Shown one piece after another: positions 12,721 to 25,761 of a stretch of DNA of 64,000 bases (the stretch's first letter is position 1; the number at the start of each line of letters is the position of its first letter). The stretch is from Acytostelium subglobosum LB1. Lineage: Eukaryota; Evosea; Eumycetozoa; Acytosteliales; Acytosteliaceae. The notes beneath the pieces were generated by a model, which was not told the origin of the DNA, made no database searches, and worked only from the letters and a program-made list of their open reading frames with translations. The stretch covers positions 124,001 through 188,000 of the forward strand of contig NW_012236519.1 of NCBI RefSeq assembly GCF_000787575.1, given 5' to 3'. The position numbers and the translations under genes are program-made.

Positions 12721-15700
12721 TTAGATCCAAGAACTCCAACCAGCCCATGTCCTCGAGAGGATGTTGAGGTCGGTCGCCTGGTCAATTAGACAGTCCACTT
12801 GCTCCTTGGCAGAGGCGCATATCTTGTCCACTTTGGCACGCACATTGTGCTTGGGATCGCCCTTGACAATGTCCTTGACGTGCTTCTCGTAGACTTGGCC
12901 GCTGTGCACTGAGGAGGACAACTCCTCCATGGTGATGTAGGCAGGGTTCCAACGCTCCAGCTTGTGCTTGGCGATCTGCACCTTCTCCACAGGGAACCAG
13001 GCGTCGGGTGTCTTTCCGGCGCCGCTGCCCTTGCCGCGCTGTTCCTTGCCCAGACGGCCGGCCAACTTGATCCAATCGATGAGTGGCTCCTTCACAAACA
13101 CGTCCATCGTGCTCAGCAGGAAGTCCTTGTTGTTCTGCAATGCTGTGAGTGTGTAGGTCATGTTGTGATTGAGAAGACCCACAGAGTCGAGTGGCGCCAG
13201 GAAACTGGTGAATTGGCGAGTGAGACGGAATGGGATGAGTTCAGGAATGGGCAGGAACTGTGTGGCGGTGCCAAAGGCGTGACCAAAGTCAATGCCAATC
13301 AACTTGCCGTCCTTCTGGCTGACCAGGAAGTTCTCCAAATGTCTATCACCGATTCCAATGATGTAGGAGCAGATGCTGAATGTGGCGAGTGATCGTGCGA
13401 ATGAATTCCTAATGAAGAGGTATGACTCGGGCGACGATGAGATGGCCCAGATGCCGCTCTGGAGCAGGTCTGACGGTACCTTTTCGTGCTGTTTGATCTG
13501 TTTCTTGACGCATTCGTCGCGAGTGCCATGCATGAACATCTGTTGGTAGAGTGGGCCTGGAGGAGGGTTGGCCATCTTGAGTCTCTTGGCAAACGTGTTG
13601 ATCCAATCATTGTGGATCTTGGACGCTTCCATACGCGACATGGACACGGTGGATCGGTCGACCTTGTTGTGCGCCGCGAACTGGTCCTCGATAATCTCCT
13701 TGAGTGGCTTGGTGTCGTTGAGCCACTCGATGATACCAACCTTGCTTGTCATTGGCACCACCTGGTATGTGATCACCTGGAGTCCACGTTTGGATGCGGC
13801 AGGGTCTCGCTTGAGAATCTCATTCATCACAAAGAACAGTTGTTGGATTCTCTGGTCTAGTCGCAGATCCTCACCTCCCTTGATCAGGAAGGGATAGTCC
13901 TGTTCGTTGTTGCCATGTATCTTGATGCGTTTGGGCTTTCTGAGCGAGCCCATGACCAAGAGGTTGGGGTCGAATGAGGCCACCTTGATGTGTAGCTCAG
14001 GTTGTGGCTTGCCCTTGCCCGTGTACTGGCCTGGTATCTCGATCTCAGTCAGCTGACTTGCTCTATCAAACTCGGTGAGCCATTGACTGAACTCCTTGAG
14101 CTTCATCGAGGCTGTGGACGAGGGCTTCATGGCCTTGCTCATCCTGGCCGACATATCCGAGACGATCTCAATCAATCTCTTGGCATCCATCTTGACCAGT
14201 TTGCTGCCATCCTTGCCAAAGCTATCAAGGTAGGGCTTCTCCCACTCCTTGGCAAACTTGATGTTGTAGTCGCCCCTGACTGTGGCTGGGTTGAAGCAGT
14301 CATTATAGACCAAGGTATTGAGCTTGATCAACTCTGATGTGTTGATTGGCGTGGCCTTGAGCAATGTCTTGACGGCCTCCATGTGATCCTTGAAGCGATG
14401 CTCGGGATGAGTGAGTCGCTCAAACTCGCACACGAGTGTGTCCAGCAACGGGTTGTGCAAGGTCTGCGCCAGGGACTGCACCAGCTTCTTGGCGGCCGGT
14501 CCAAATTGCTCGCTGCTAATCTTGAATGGGAAGAAGATTGCTTGTGGGTAGTGCTTGGAGATTTCCTGCAGGATGGGCAGGATGTAGGGGCCTTGGGGAA
14601 GGTCGAGATAGGGGAACATCTGGCTCTGCCAGCGAATGAACATCCAGCCAGGGATGGTCTTGATCTGCTTCTTGAACTCGCCAGAGACAGCCTTGTCGAA
14701 CTGTGCCAGGAGCTCCAGTAGTCTTGGGAACTTCTCGATAGCGCCTGGTATCTCCTCGCGAATCGCATTGAGTATGGAGGTTACTACGGTGAGCGCAAGC
14801 TTCTGAGCCTCGTCGGATGAGAGGTCCTTCTGCTGCAGTGCCTTGTCACAGAAGTTTCCAAATTGCAACTGAGCACTCTTGGACTTGATGTTGGACCTGT
14901 TGTCCGCATGCAACTTGATCGACTCGCTGTAGCAGTGGTAGGCTGATGAGAACAACTCGCTTGTGAGCTTGGAGACGGGCAATGTGGACAGGATGCCCTG
15001 GATCTGGTTCTTTTTGAGACAATCAAACACAGCCTCTGAGCCCAGCTGTTTGTCCAGCTGGCACAGATCCCAGAAGATATCACCATGCAGTCTCTTGTAT
15101 CGCTGAAGGTTGTCGGGGTTGCCCTTGATGGTCTCCTCATTGCCCTTGCTCTCGACAAACTTGAGTGCTTTGACAAAGCGGTCCAGGGTCTCGGGCGCCG
15201 TGGGACTGTTGCGCGCCTTGAGACAATAGATCTTGATCAGGGAGCTGACCAGCGGGAAGGCAAGGTCGTTCTCCTTGGTCTTGGGGTATGACTTGACAGC
15301 CTGACGGAAGTATGCTTCCGAGACGATGATGTTGCCCAGCTTCCTGGCGCCCTTGGACATCTGATGGTAGAGTTCAGCGCGCTCCTGGATCAGGAGATTC
15401 TTGATCTTGGTCTCGTCCACCTGGTCGTTCTTGTCCTGTCCAATGAATCGCTCGTAGATCTTCTCGAGCAACACACTGCGGTATGAGACCACGTCGTCCC
15501 AAACCAGGATATCATCCTTGAGCGAAGGATATCGATGCTTCCACTGCGCCACCAATGACTCGAGTTGAACAATGTCAATGCCACGTGCTTTCTCCTTGCT
15601 GCTGTTGTTGCTACTGGAGACCAGGTTCAAGAACTCCTCGACCTCGACGATCTTTTGAAGGGGTTGCAAGAGAGTGTGACGGGACGCGACGGCCAGAGGG

Positions 15701-18700
15701 TGTGTCGATGCCCATTGATCACGGAACGCGCCAAAGAAGCGCTGCACGTAGTATTGAGAGCGGTTGAAGTCTGAGCGAGTGACCTCGAGGAAGGAGAGCT
15801 CGCCGGGGAACTCGGTCTCCATGTAGGAGTGCTGGTCGGGCTTGAGCGACGACATGAACTGGTAGAGCGCTGGCCAGTTTTCCTTGACCTTGAGGTTGTA
15901 CTGCAGGTAGTGCCACATGAGCAGGTCGCGGTCCGCTTCGCCAAACACGTCTTGTGGGCCGTTGGGGAAGTAGGCAGTGAAGTTGGCCTGTAGTGCTGGC
16001 CAGTCGCGTAGGTGGGCGTAACAGTTCAGACGGCCGTTCTCCCAAAGTGAGGTCTCGCGAGGTGTGGGCTGCTTCTTGGCCTTTGCCAACTCGCCAGATT
16101 CGAGCGCAGCCATAGCGTCATCGTAGGACTTGAGTACGGATACCCAGTCGTTGCGCAGCTCGGCCTGTAGAGCGCGTCGTGTGTATCCATCATCGCTGCC
16201 AATCTGCTTCTCAAGGAGACCACGGACAATGTCCTCTTCCTTGAGTGCGTGGTAGAGGTCGCGGAGATTGTCCCATGCCTGCAGAGTTGCTTCGTCTTGC
16301 TTGGAGGATGTGGCCAGGGCGTTTTGGATCAGGGACTCAATCACAATGATGCCCATTGGATGGTTGCCACTGGCTGCCGATGCTTTGGCCACGGCGGGCA
16401 CAGGTGGCGCCATCTCCAGGTTCTTCTCGACGATCTTGAGCAAACTGGAAATGAGTGAGGGGTTGGTCGATCCACTGTCGCCAATGATCTTGGCGATGGA
16501 GTCCTTGCAGCTGACCTTGAAGCGTGCAGCGTCGTTCTTTGGACAGTGCTCGTAGATAGTGGTGAAGAGCAGGGCAAAGATGGACGCGCCCAGGGTTGGC
16601 TCCAATTGGCAGATTGATTGCAATGGACGCAGGATCTCCTGTAGTTTGATCTGGATATCAGGCAGCTCACCAGAGCGGTACTTTCTGAACATTGTGACCT
16701 GGTTCTCACGTGCCTGCTTGGTGCGCTCCATCAAGCCCTCTTGGTCCTTTCTTCTCTTGACCGCTAGACGTGCAAACAATGCTGTGCGCTCGCTATCTGT
16801 ACGCGTATCTTGTTTCTTGAACCTGTTTCGGAGTTCAACTGCGCGAGGGTCCAATGACTGTGGCACCTTGAATGAGGCCTTGCTGTCTCCGGCATCCTTG
16901 CCCTTGCCCTTGCCCTGTGATGTCCTTTGTGAGGATGATGCCGATGACTGACTATCTGATGCCGTGCCAATGCTGAACTCCTGTGACAGTGAACCTGAAG
17001 GGTAGAACTGGCTGAAGGCTGAGGACTGTGTGAGAGTGAACTGCGGGATCTGAGTGGCGCGCACGCCCATAGGATGGTCGCCCTGCAAGTCGCTAAGGGC
17101 AGCCTGGCTCGCATCGTCATCCAGCTGCGACGAGCTGAACAGTGGATTCATGTTGGAAGTCCTGTTTTGCCATGACGAGTCCAGCACAAACTCCTTGAAC
17201 GTACACTCGCTCAATGGTTTGTCGAAGAGCAGCTTGGTGAAGTCGGCTGAGCGTGTGCAGAGCTGGAGCAGCAGACTGCAGCTGTAGCCCAGCCACTGTG
17301 ATTGCGTCTCGTTGGCGTACATCTTGTCAAACAGCTGAATGAGACGCGTTATCGTCGACAGCGAAAGTTCTTTGTTCGTGTCCCAGAACTCGAGAAGCTT
17401 CTTGTTGATGGTGTCCGACTCGTCCGAAAGACCCACGAGCAGCGTGAGGCGCACCTTGTCGTCGCCATCGCCTGCGCCAGCCACAGGATTGTCGTGCAGC
17501 CACATGAAGATGTCGTAGAAGAGCGAGCGACATGACTCGTTGGGGTTGCTGGCAAAGTTGCTGTCCAGGATGATGTTGGTGATCTGTGTGGCGACGGCCT
17601 TTGGCGTATCTGAGTTCTTGAGCAGCTTGAACAGGATGCGCAGGATGATGAGCTGAGTCTGCTCCTCACGAATCCTGATCAGACTCTCCAGATTGCTGGA
17701 CTTGAGCTTGATAAACAGGTCGGGGATGTCGTCCGCCATCCACGAGATGATGTTGAAGGCCACGAGACGCACCTCGTTCGACAGCTGCACGAGGATGTTG
17801 AGGATCTTGAGCTGGAACTGATGGACAAACACGCGGTGAAGCAAGCCGATGAAGTACAGACAGTTGAGCGCGCGTGCATAGTCGTTGTTGTTGAGGAACA
17901 CCATGATTTTCTCCTTGACCAGCTTCTCAAACACGGTCTCGATGCGATGCTGTTGGTTGAAATGCATGATCATGCCACAGATCTCGGACGTGGCGTCGTA
18001 CAGCTCCTTGTACTCGGTGAGCGAGTCCAGCAGCAGCTGGTAGAACTTGAACTCTGAGATGTCAGTGTCATGCTCCTTGTCGTATGCGGGCATGCCATTG
18101 CTCAGCAGAATGGAGAGCAGTACCAGTCCAGAAGTGCGCATCTGGCGAGCCTTGCTCTTGTAGTTTGTGAGTGGAGTCGATATCAACTCCACGATGATCT
18201 TCTTGTCAATCACAAATATTCCCTTCCATCGCTCGACCAACAGTTTGACAATGTTCAAGTTGTTCCTAAGTATCATTCTGTTCGCATTGTATGCGTGCTT
18301 GAATAGGTAGTTCTATGATGGAGTTGAGTGTCAGTAATCGATTGAGTGATTGAATGAGCATGTGTCTTACCATGAGCTTGGTGATGTTGGAGACAGTTAG
18401 GGTATCCAACTTGGACTCAGATGTATAGATGTTGGGCCAGCGTAGGAGGACCATGAGGACATCACGCATGAAGTAGTGGAGACCAGGACCTCCAGTGTGT
18501 TCAGAGACACAGTAGTCGATGAGCACTGGTATCCATTGACGATGATATCGTTCAAAGTATTGTGGACGATTGACAATGATCTTGAGGATGAAGATCACAA
18601 CGTTTGGTTGCATGTTACCATCATTCTTGATCTTGACATACATCTCGTTCATCCATTTTGGCATCTCGTCCACTGATTGATCAATCGTCTCCTTGAATCG

Positions 18701-21700
18701 CTCCTGATACACATCGATCACATTGAGCATTGGTGACATGGCCGGGTTGGCATTGACCGCGTCCATCTCGAATGACTGAGGGGCGGCTGCGGCCGAGGGT
18801 TGTGGCTGNGGGGCGGCAACAACGACTGCGGCAGGATTGGAAGAGCCACTTGCGTCTTGGCTGAGACTGCTGTCTGCCAGGTACTGGCTGGAGAGGTACT
18901 TGAGGTCGTTCCTGGCGTGGGTGGCGGCATAGAGTTCGCCAGACAGCTGGAAATTGGTCTCGGGCTCAAAGTTGAAGGCGAGCTCCACGTCCACGATGTT
19001 GTCCCAAAGGTACTCATTCTTCTCTTTGTTCTCTTTGAAAAGGAAGACGTGGAAGAAGGTTTCCTTGGTCTGTGTGCTCATCACGACCTTGGCCAAAGCG
19101 CTGTAGGCCGAGCCATGATAGCGTGTGGCAAGCTCGCGAGTGACATAATGCTCGTCGATGGCTAACCTCTCTGAGCGAGCATAGTGAGCGGCCTTCATGA
19201 CGGCCTTGGTCAGCTCGGTGCCCGTCGTATCCTTCTCCGAGTAGTACCTGTTGACTTGGTCACGAATGGTGCTCGAGGGAAGTGCGGCAAAGAGTGCTTC
19301 GATCAGATGGAAGCAACAGATTTTCTTGACGAGCAGCTCTTTGCGCTCGACTGCGTTTACCGAGACGGATGGGGCGATGCTAGACATCAGCGCCTTCAAG
19401 TTCTGCGTGAACAGCTGCACGAGGACCGCTTGGCTCATGTGATAAATGAGTGGCACGCAGAATCTATCGACCATTGTGATCTTGAGCTCGACAAATTGGC
19501 TGTAGTCGTTGTTCATAAAGATGGAGAAACAGTAGGTGAAGATCTCCTTGGCCTGCTCGTCGGTTGTCTTGGCGATGAATCGTGTGATCGCCTGACTGAT
19601 GTGGGCGATGTGGCTGTGATCGCGCTCCTTGAGCACTTGGAGCAGAGTGTCGATGATCAGAGGGTTGGCAGTGTACTCGAGCGTGTCGAGCAGTGTCTCA
19701 ATGGTGGAGATGTACTCGTTGTAGAGTGGCGAGCCTTTGGTCAGGTCCTTGGACACGCGGGGGAAGTCCAGCACGACAATGTCGTTCAGCTTCTCCCTGA
19801 TTGTGGCAAAGTTGTGATGCTTGGGGAATGATAAGATGTAGGGCAACAGCTTGAGCACCTTGTTCTTGAAGGCCAAAGCATTTGTCCTCGTCAGGTTATT
19901 CACCAAAAGAGTGTAAACAAAGTCATAGCCCTCAGTCGTCTCGAAGAATGTCGCGACATCAATATTGACCAAGTTCTTTGTCAACTCAATCACTGCCTCC
20001 TTGTCATGTGTCTTCAAGTCATCTTTGAGCAAGTATGTTTGAATCTTCTTGAGGAATGGTACCATCTGTGATTGGTTGGAAGTGTTAGTGATTGAGTGAT
20101 TGGGATCATTCCTGGGTAACTTACGATTGTCTGCATGTCCTTGCGACGAGCTGGAAAGTTGCCTTGGAACTGGGTCAGTTGCTTGTAGAGACAGACATCG
20201 TTGAGGATGTCATCAATGTGCTTGCTCTGGTTCAAACGGTCGATGAGTAACTGTGCGAATGATTCAAAGTGAGTGGCAACATGATTGACAATCTCCAAAT
20301 AGTATGTCTTGTAGAATATGCTCTGGATCGCTTGTTTGTTGGTATTATTATTGTTGTCACTTGTAGTCGATGTTGTTGTAGTTGTCGTTGTCGTTGTTGT
20401 GGTGGTGGCGGTACTATTGGTTGATGCTCCAAGGGATGTGATGGGAGGCATGATGTATACCAACAGCTTGGGTGGACGAATGAGTCCAGTTGAGAGAATG
20501 AAGGATAGGACTTCCTTGTAGACCACAAGCTTTGATGGTGTGATGTCGTTCAAATGCTCAAAGAGGTAGTCCAAGAGGAATTGACAGAGGTCTGGAAGGT
20601 GGCGACCACCAGCCTGTGCCAGCACGGTCTCCAGGAGTTGCTTCTCATGTAGGAGACGATATCCGTGAACGAGTTGGATGATGCTGTCCGTTCCCTCCTC
20701 CTTGATCAACTCGTCAATGTTGTCCAAGTTGTTGGACTTCTTGACGAGGTCGGCCAGGAACTCGACAAGTGTCTGAGTGTACTTGTCGCCCTGCTCAATC
20801 AATGCCGTGCACACCTTTCCAACAATGTCCAGCAGTTTGGGCTCTTCGACGCGCAATCCAGTTGCGTTGCCAGTGCCTGTAGAGTGTCGTTCGGCCATGT
20901 CTGTGAAGCCCAGTGGGCGTGGGGTCAGGATGCATTGAGTGACAACACGGACAAAGGGCACTCCACCATAGTCCATTACTCCGGTGAACTTGAAGCGCTC
21001 CAACAGTAGGGTGAAGAGTGCAAAGACATGGGTCAGAGTCGCGCACTTTAGCGCAAAGAATTGGTCGTGTTCACGTGCAGTGAGGGTGGCCAGTGCTGGA
21101 TGTGACGAGTCAATGGCAGCGTACTCTGAGACAAACACAAAGAATGAAGTGGTGAGCAGTCGGCTGCCATCCTTTGTGTTCTGGAAGACGCTAGGATCGA
21201 TGAAGCCCTCGCCCAAGAACCAAATGTACACGGAGAGGCTGGCCTGCAGCTTCTTGAACCAGAACTCGACCTCTTTGATGTTGGCCGCACTCGATGTTAG
21301 CTTGGGCGCGGCAAGTGTGGTGGGCTCGGCAACGGCCACGAGACTGGCGATGCCACTGGTTTTGGTGCGTGCCTGTACCCATGTGACGGCGGACTTGCGG
21401 GAGCCTGGCAGGTGAATCACCAGCTTGGAGAACAGTGACATGGCCACGTAGCGAACGCGTTTCTCCACACGATTGCAGCAGTCTGTGAACAGCCAAGTGA
21501 CAAAGTGTGCTAGATCAGGGTGCTCGCGACGGACCGTTGAGTTGCGATTGAGAAGGTCAGCTTTACGCGAGATCACGCGAACTAGACCGTCGATCACCTG
21601 TTCAAACTTGATTGAAACTTCGTTGTCGGATGTCTCCTCGTCGGCAGCGCCAATGCGCAGTGCGATCATTATGTTGTGGGCGATCTCTAGGGTGAATGCG

Positions 21701-24700
21701 CCAACGAGGGTGTCGTCCTCGCGAAGCACTCGCATGAGTGAGAGCAGTGCCGATGCGGCACCAAGTCGTGAGTGTGAGCTGGGATGGTTGGCCAAAGAGT
21801 AGACACGTTTGAGTAGTGACTTGAAGTTGAATGAGGAGCGAGTGTCGTTGACGTTCTTTGTGTTGGCCGGTGCGTGCTTCTGTGACCACGATGCAAACTC
21901 ACCAAGCACCTTTGACGCGAACTCGCGAAGTGCGCCTTCATTGTCCGATCCACCTCCAACAGCTTCCACAATCGAGTTGAGCAGGACCATTGTCTCGTCA
22001 CTCTCTGCACGAACATTCTTGGTGAACCAATGAACAAGCTGCATGGTGAGCGGTGCGAACAGTTGGCGTGCAACGACTTCGACGTCGACTGCCAGCTGCA
22101 GGAGCGCGGGGAATACACGTCTGTATAGTTTGTGGAAGGCACCCGCTCCACCAGCACCAGCAGCCGAGGAGTTCGAACCGACCATGTACAGAACGATGGA
22201 ATGGAGAAGCTCGCACGCCACAACCTTGGTCTGGCGACGTGTGGCGCGTGTGGCCAATGACACGACCATTGGTAGTATGCTGTCAAAGTAGATCGATATG
22301 CCGTGAAGATCGCCCAGGGGGATGGCCAATTGAATGCGCTGTGTTGTGTCCCAGCTGACTCCACTCTCTGTACCTGGGGCCATCAGATTGACGTTTCCCA
22401 TCAAGTTGATATTCATTCCACCGATCTTTCCGAGCAGTCTAACTATCCTGGTCTGCAGCTCCTCGACCTCGGTCTTGTGCTGCAGAGTCTGCTGCACGTT
22501 GGTTGTGGCACTCGCTGGACCGAATCGCCTCTTGCTCAGGGTGGGCAGACGCGAGAATGACGGGTCGATGGAACGGTCGGCAGGTGCATCTTGGCCAGAG
22601 ACGACAGATGTGGACGCCGTCGAGATGAGCAAGTAGTCAGAGAGTGATGGGAGTATTTCGCCAAGGTGCTCGTTGACCTGTGTTGGTAGGATACGCAGCC
22701 AGTACTCAATCGCATTGAGACCGACGTGGCCAAGCTTGAGATAGGAGAGACCGAGCTTGAAGGCTGTGTTCAGGGTTGGGATGAGCTGTTTGATTTCGAC
22801 CAACTGCTTTGGCACGGAGAGCAACAGTTGCACAACGGCGGCCAGCAGCTCGTCCTTGAACTGCACGGCGCAAGCCTGCACCTCCTTGATGAACTTGGAG
22901 AATATTACGAAGCATTGGCGCTTGTTCTCAATCTGATCGCCCACGTACGTGACCTCCATCGCGTCGCCATTGGTGTGTGTCGCGGCAGAGTCGCTGTCGA
23001 TGAATGAGAAGTAGTCCAGCTTGCGCGAAACCTTCATCAGTACTCGCAACAACTTGTAGAAGCCACTGATCAGAGGATACTTGCGCGAAGCAAATATGAT
23101 CTCTCTTCCAAAGATGTATATCCACTGAGTGAGCAGCTCTGTATGATTGTGCGCGAGGAATGTCTTGCAGAACTCTACCATGTTCAAGAACAGCTCAATG
23201 TCCTTTGGCGTCGTTGGCTTCAAAACAAGCTCAGGCGCGGATAAAGACGTGAGGTCGCCGTCCATGTTCACATCCTCCTGGTCCTCTTGCTCGTCCTCGT
23301 CCTTGTCCTTGTCCTGATCTTTGTTCTTGTCCTCGTCCTTGTCGTCCTTGTCGTCCTTTTCATCCTGATCCTTATCGTTTGATGAGTAGCTTAGGTCCAA
23401 CTTCTGGATGAAACCAATGATTGTCTGGATGATCTCGTTGTATATCAGCTTGGTGAAGTCCTCTTTGTTGACGAGTGTTTGGGCGGCCTCGCCCTGTGCC
23501 TGCTTCTGCTGGTGAATGGCTGCACGGCTAAAGTCGTGTTGTCTGGGATGCAGGAGATGGTACCAAACCTTGGAGTAGACCTCGTACCAAGGCGTATCGC
23601 CAGTGTTCAGATGGTTGATGAGCGACTCACTTGGACGTGAGAAAGTGATGATCAGGCCCTGACGTACAATCCTGCCCAACAAAGTCTTGAGGAACTCCTG
23701 GCGATGGTATAGTGAGAAGAGCAATCTGTTGACGGCACTAAAGTAACGATCATGTTGCGCCGCGAACAAATATGGAAAGATGATAAAGTAGGTGGACAGT
23801 ACCTGTTCCAGATGATCCAGATACCAGAACTCAATGTCATTGAGCTCGAACAGAATGTTTGAGAAGGCATTGATGAAGCTCGAGAGGTGCATCACTATCT
23901 CTTCGATGTTCTCCAACTTTCTGTCAGATGGTGGAAGCGCGTTAGTTCGTGGATCTCCTAGCGATGCTCCAGCGATTGTTCATACATTATCATGAGCTTC
24001 TCTGAGAACTTGAAGAGTGATCCTAGAAGGGACTTGAGTTCCCACTCGCCAATGAACGTCTTGACTGGAAGCGCGAAACGTCCACATCCTCGAATGGCAA
24101 TCGATATGTCATGTGGCGTGCTGTTCGTGTTCTCAAAGATAGAGTAGAACTTGCGGATGAAGTACTAATTGATTGAGAGTGAGTGAGTGAGTGAATGAAC
24201 GTTGTCTGGTAACACACAACTTGGTCCATACCTTGAATGTGATCTGATCATTCTCAACACTACGATTGCCAGAGGTTAGCTCCTGGGCCACCTGTGAGAG
24301 GAAGGAGTCGATGCATTGGAAGGCAATGTCGCGGGTCTTCTTGTTGGCATGCTTGCACCACTGTTCGAGTCGCGTGTAGACTTGTTCGCTCTGCTCGGTG
24401 AGATACTGCTTGAGCAGTGGCGTGTGGTTCTGCATGAGAAGCATGGCAGCGCGTGGAATGTCGAAGCGCTGGCTGGACGAGTCGGGATTCAGACAGGTAT
24501 ATACATATTGATACAGGAGAGACACGTTCTTGGGCGATGCCGATATGAAGTCGCCAGAGTAGTTAACAAGGAAGCAGTCGAGGCCACGAAGAGATGCCTT
24601 GATCAGTATGGTCTCAGGTGTCTTTGCCTTGAGTTGGCTGCCCAATGTCTCGAGATAGATTGATTGCAATTGAATGTTCTTGTCGCACATCACAGCTGGG

Positions 24701-25470
24701 AAGTGCTGGGCGAACAGGCCCAGTGTCTCGAGAATCTCGCCCTTGACTGTTTGAGTGAGCTTGCCACAAGTGAACTGGAGTAAGAACCTAGAGGGATGGA
24801 GTGGAGGTAGCGGCGGGCACGTGGTTAGTCATGATCCGCGAGATGTTGTGTCCAATCTATCATATCCATACAAGTCAGCCATCTCACGAGCACCAAAGGA
24901 CTCGGCGTTGATGTCGCGTAGCATAAGGACCAACTTCTGGATGGGGGCAAAGGTCTGTGCTTGGACGGTGGGGGACTGGTCGCGACGGAACAGTGATAGA
25001 CAGGTGTTCTTGATGGCCACAATATAGTCGCGCACCTTTTGTTTGAAGGACTTTATCAGTTGGCCCACAAGGATCAGTACGGCGCACTTGATCTTGACCA
25101 TGTCTTTGGTGTTGAGCAGTGCGGTCTTGTCGAGATATCGTAACAGGTTGTGCTCGCCGTAGAAGAGCAATGATGCGGCCACACCCACCTCGTCGTCGGC
25201 CAGCTCCTTCAAGACGATGTTGGATAGCTCGTCCACAAGCATGCCCTCCTTGTCAATCGCCGAGTAAACACTGTTTATCGAACTTGCTGCGGCTGCGGCA
25301 GCAGCGGCAGCAGCTGGATTTGAAGTTGAAGATGATCCATTGTTGTTATTGTTGTTATTATTATTGTTGCTTCCAGGTACGAATGAGTGTAGACGAACCA
25401 AGTAGCTATCTATCCTTTGATAGATGCTATTACTTGTTGACGTCGTCATTGTTGATGTTGTAGTTGACAT
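12721..25470 (-). CDS. dnapkcs: DNA-dependent protein kinase catalytic subunit
   Basis: Seen: six exons, 25470..24872, 24787..24232, 24164..23986, 23920..20125, 20065..18371 and 18312..12721, join in frame to 4138 residues (human 4128); introns are 58-84 nt. The start is the ATG at 25470, after a repeat-rich leader. Order: N-terminal Ser/Thr/Asn and poly-Ala tracts, a long helical-repeat solenoid with an acidic Asp/Lys run near residue 620, an SQ/TQ cluster at about 2694-2741 followed by GELPDIQIK, a FAT region, the PI3K-like kinase (GIGDRHLENF near 3930, IDFGHAFG near 3948) and a FATC end LSRTWAGWSSWI. Known: with Ku70/80 it drives non-homologous end joining in the nucleus. One N at 18809 falls in a G run of a Gln/Ala-rich linker and leaves the frame intact. 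Confidence 0.97.
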
Positions 25471-25761
25471 GATTGATTTGATTGATTGAATGAATGATGA
25501 ATGATGAATGAGTGAGTGCGTGTCTGTTGGTAGCAACTACAACTACTACAACTACAACTACTATTACTACACTCTATGTATGATTGTTTAATTAATGAAT
25601 GAATGAATGAAAGAAGATCTGTGCCGTCAAGACTTGAAGAAAAGATCAAAAAAGGAAATTGCCTCATCAGGACGCCAAGCATGATCATTGCCAAATATAT
25701 ATGTTCACAGGTCATGACTAGATTGCTTGATAGAGAGTAGGTTGGACCAACCAGCCATGGT

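Noticed and set aside
25471-25536. Upstream in-frame ATG for DNA-PKcs
   Set aside because: The added 22 residues come from the repeat-rich leader; the ATG at 25470 starts the Ser/Thr-rich N-terminus directly.
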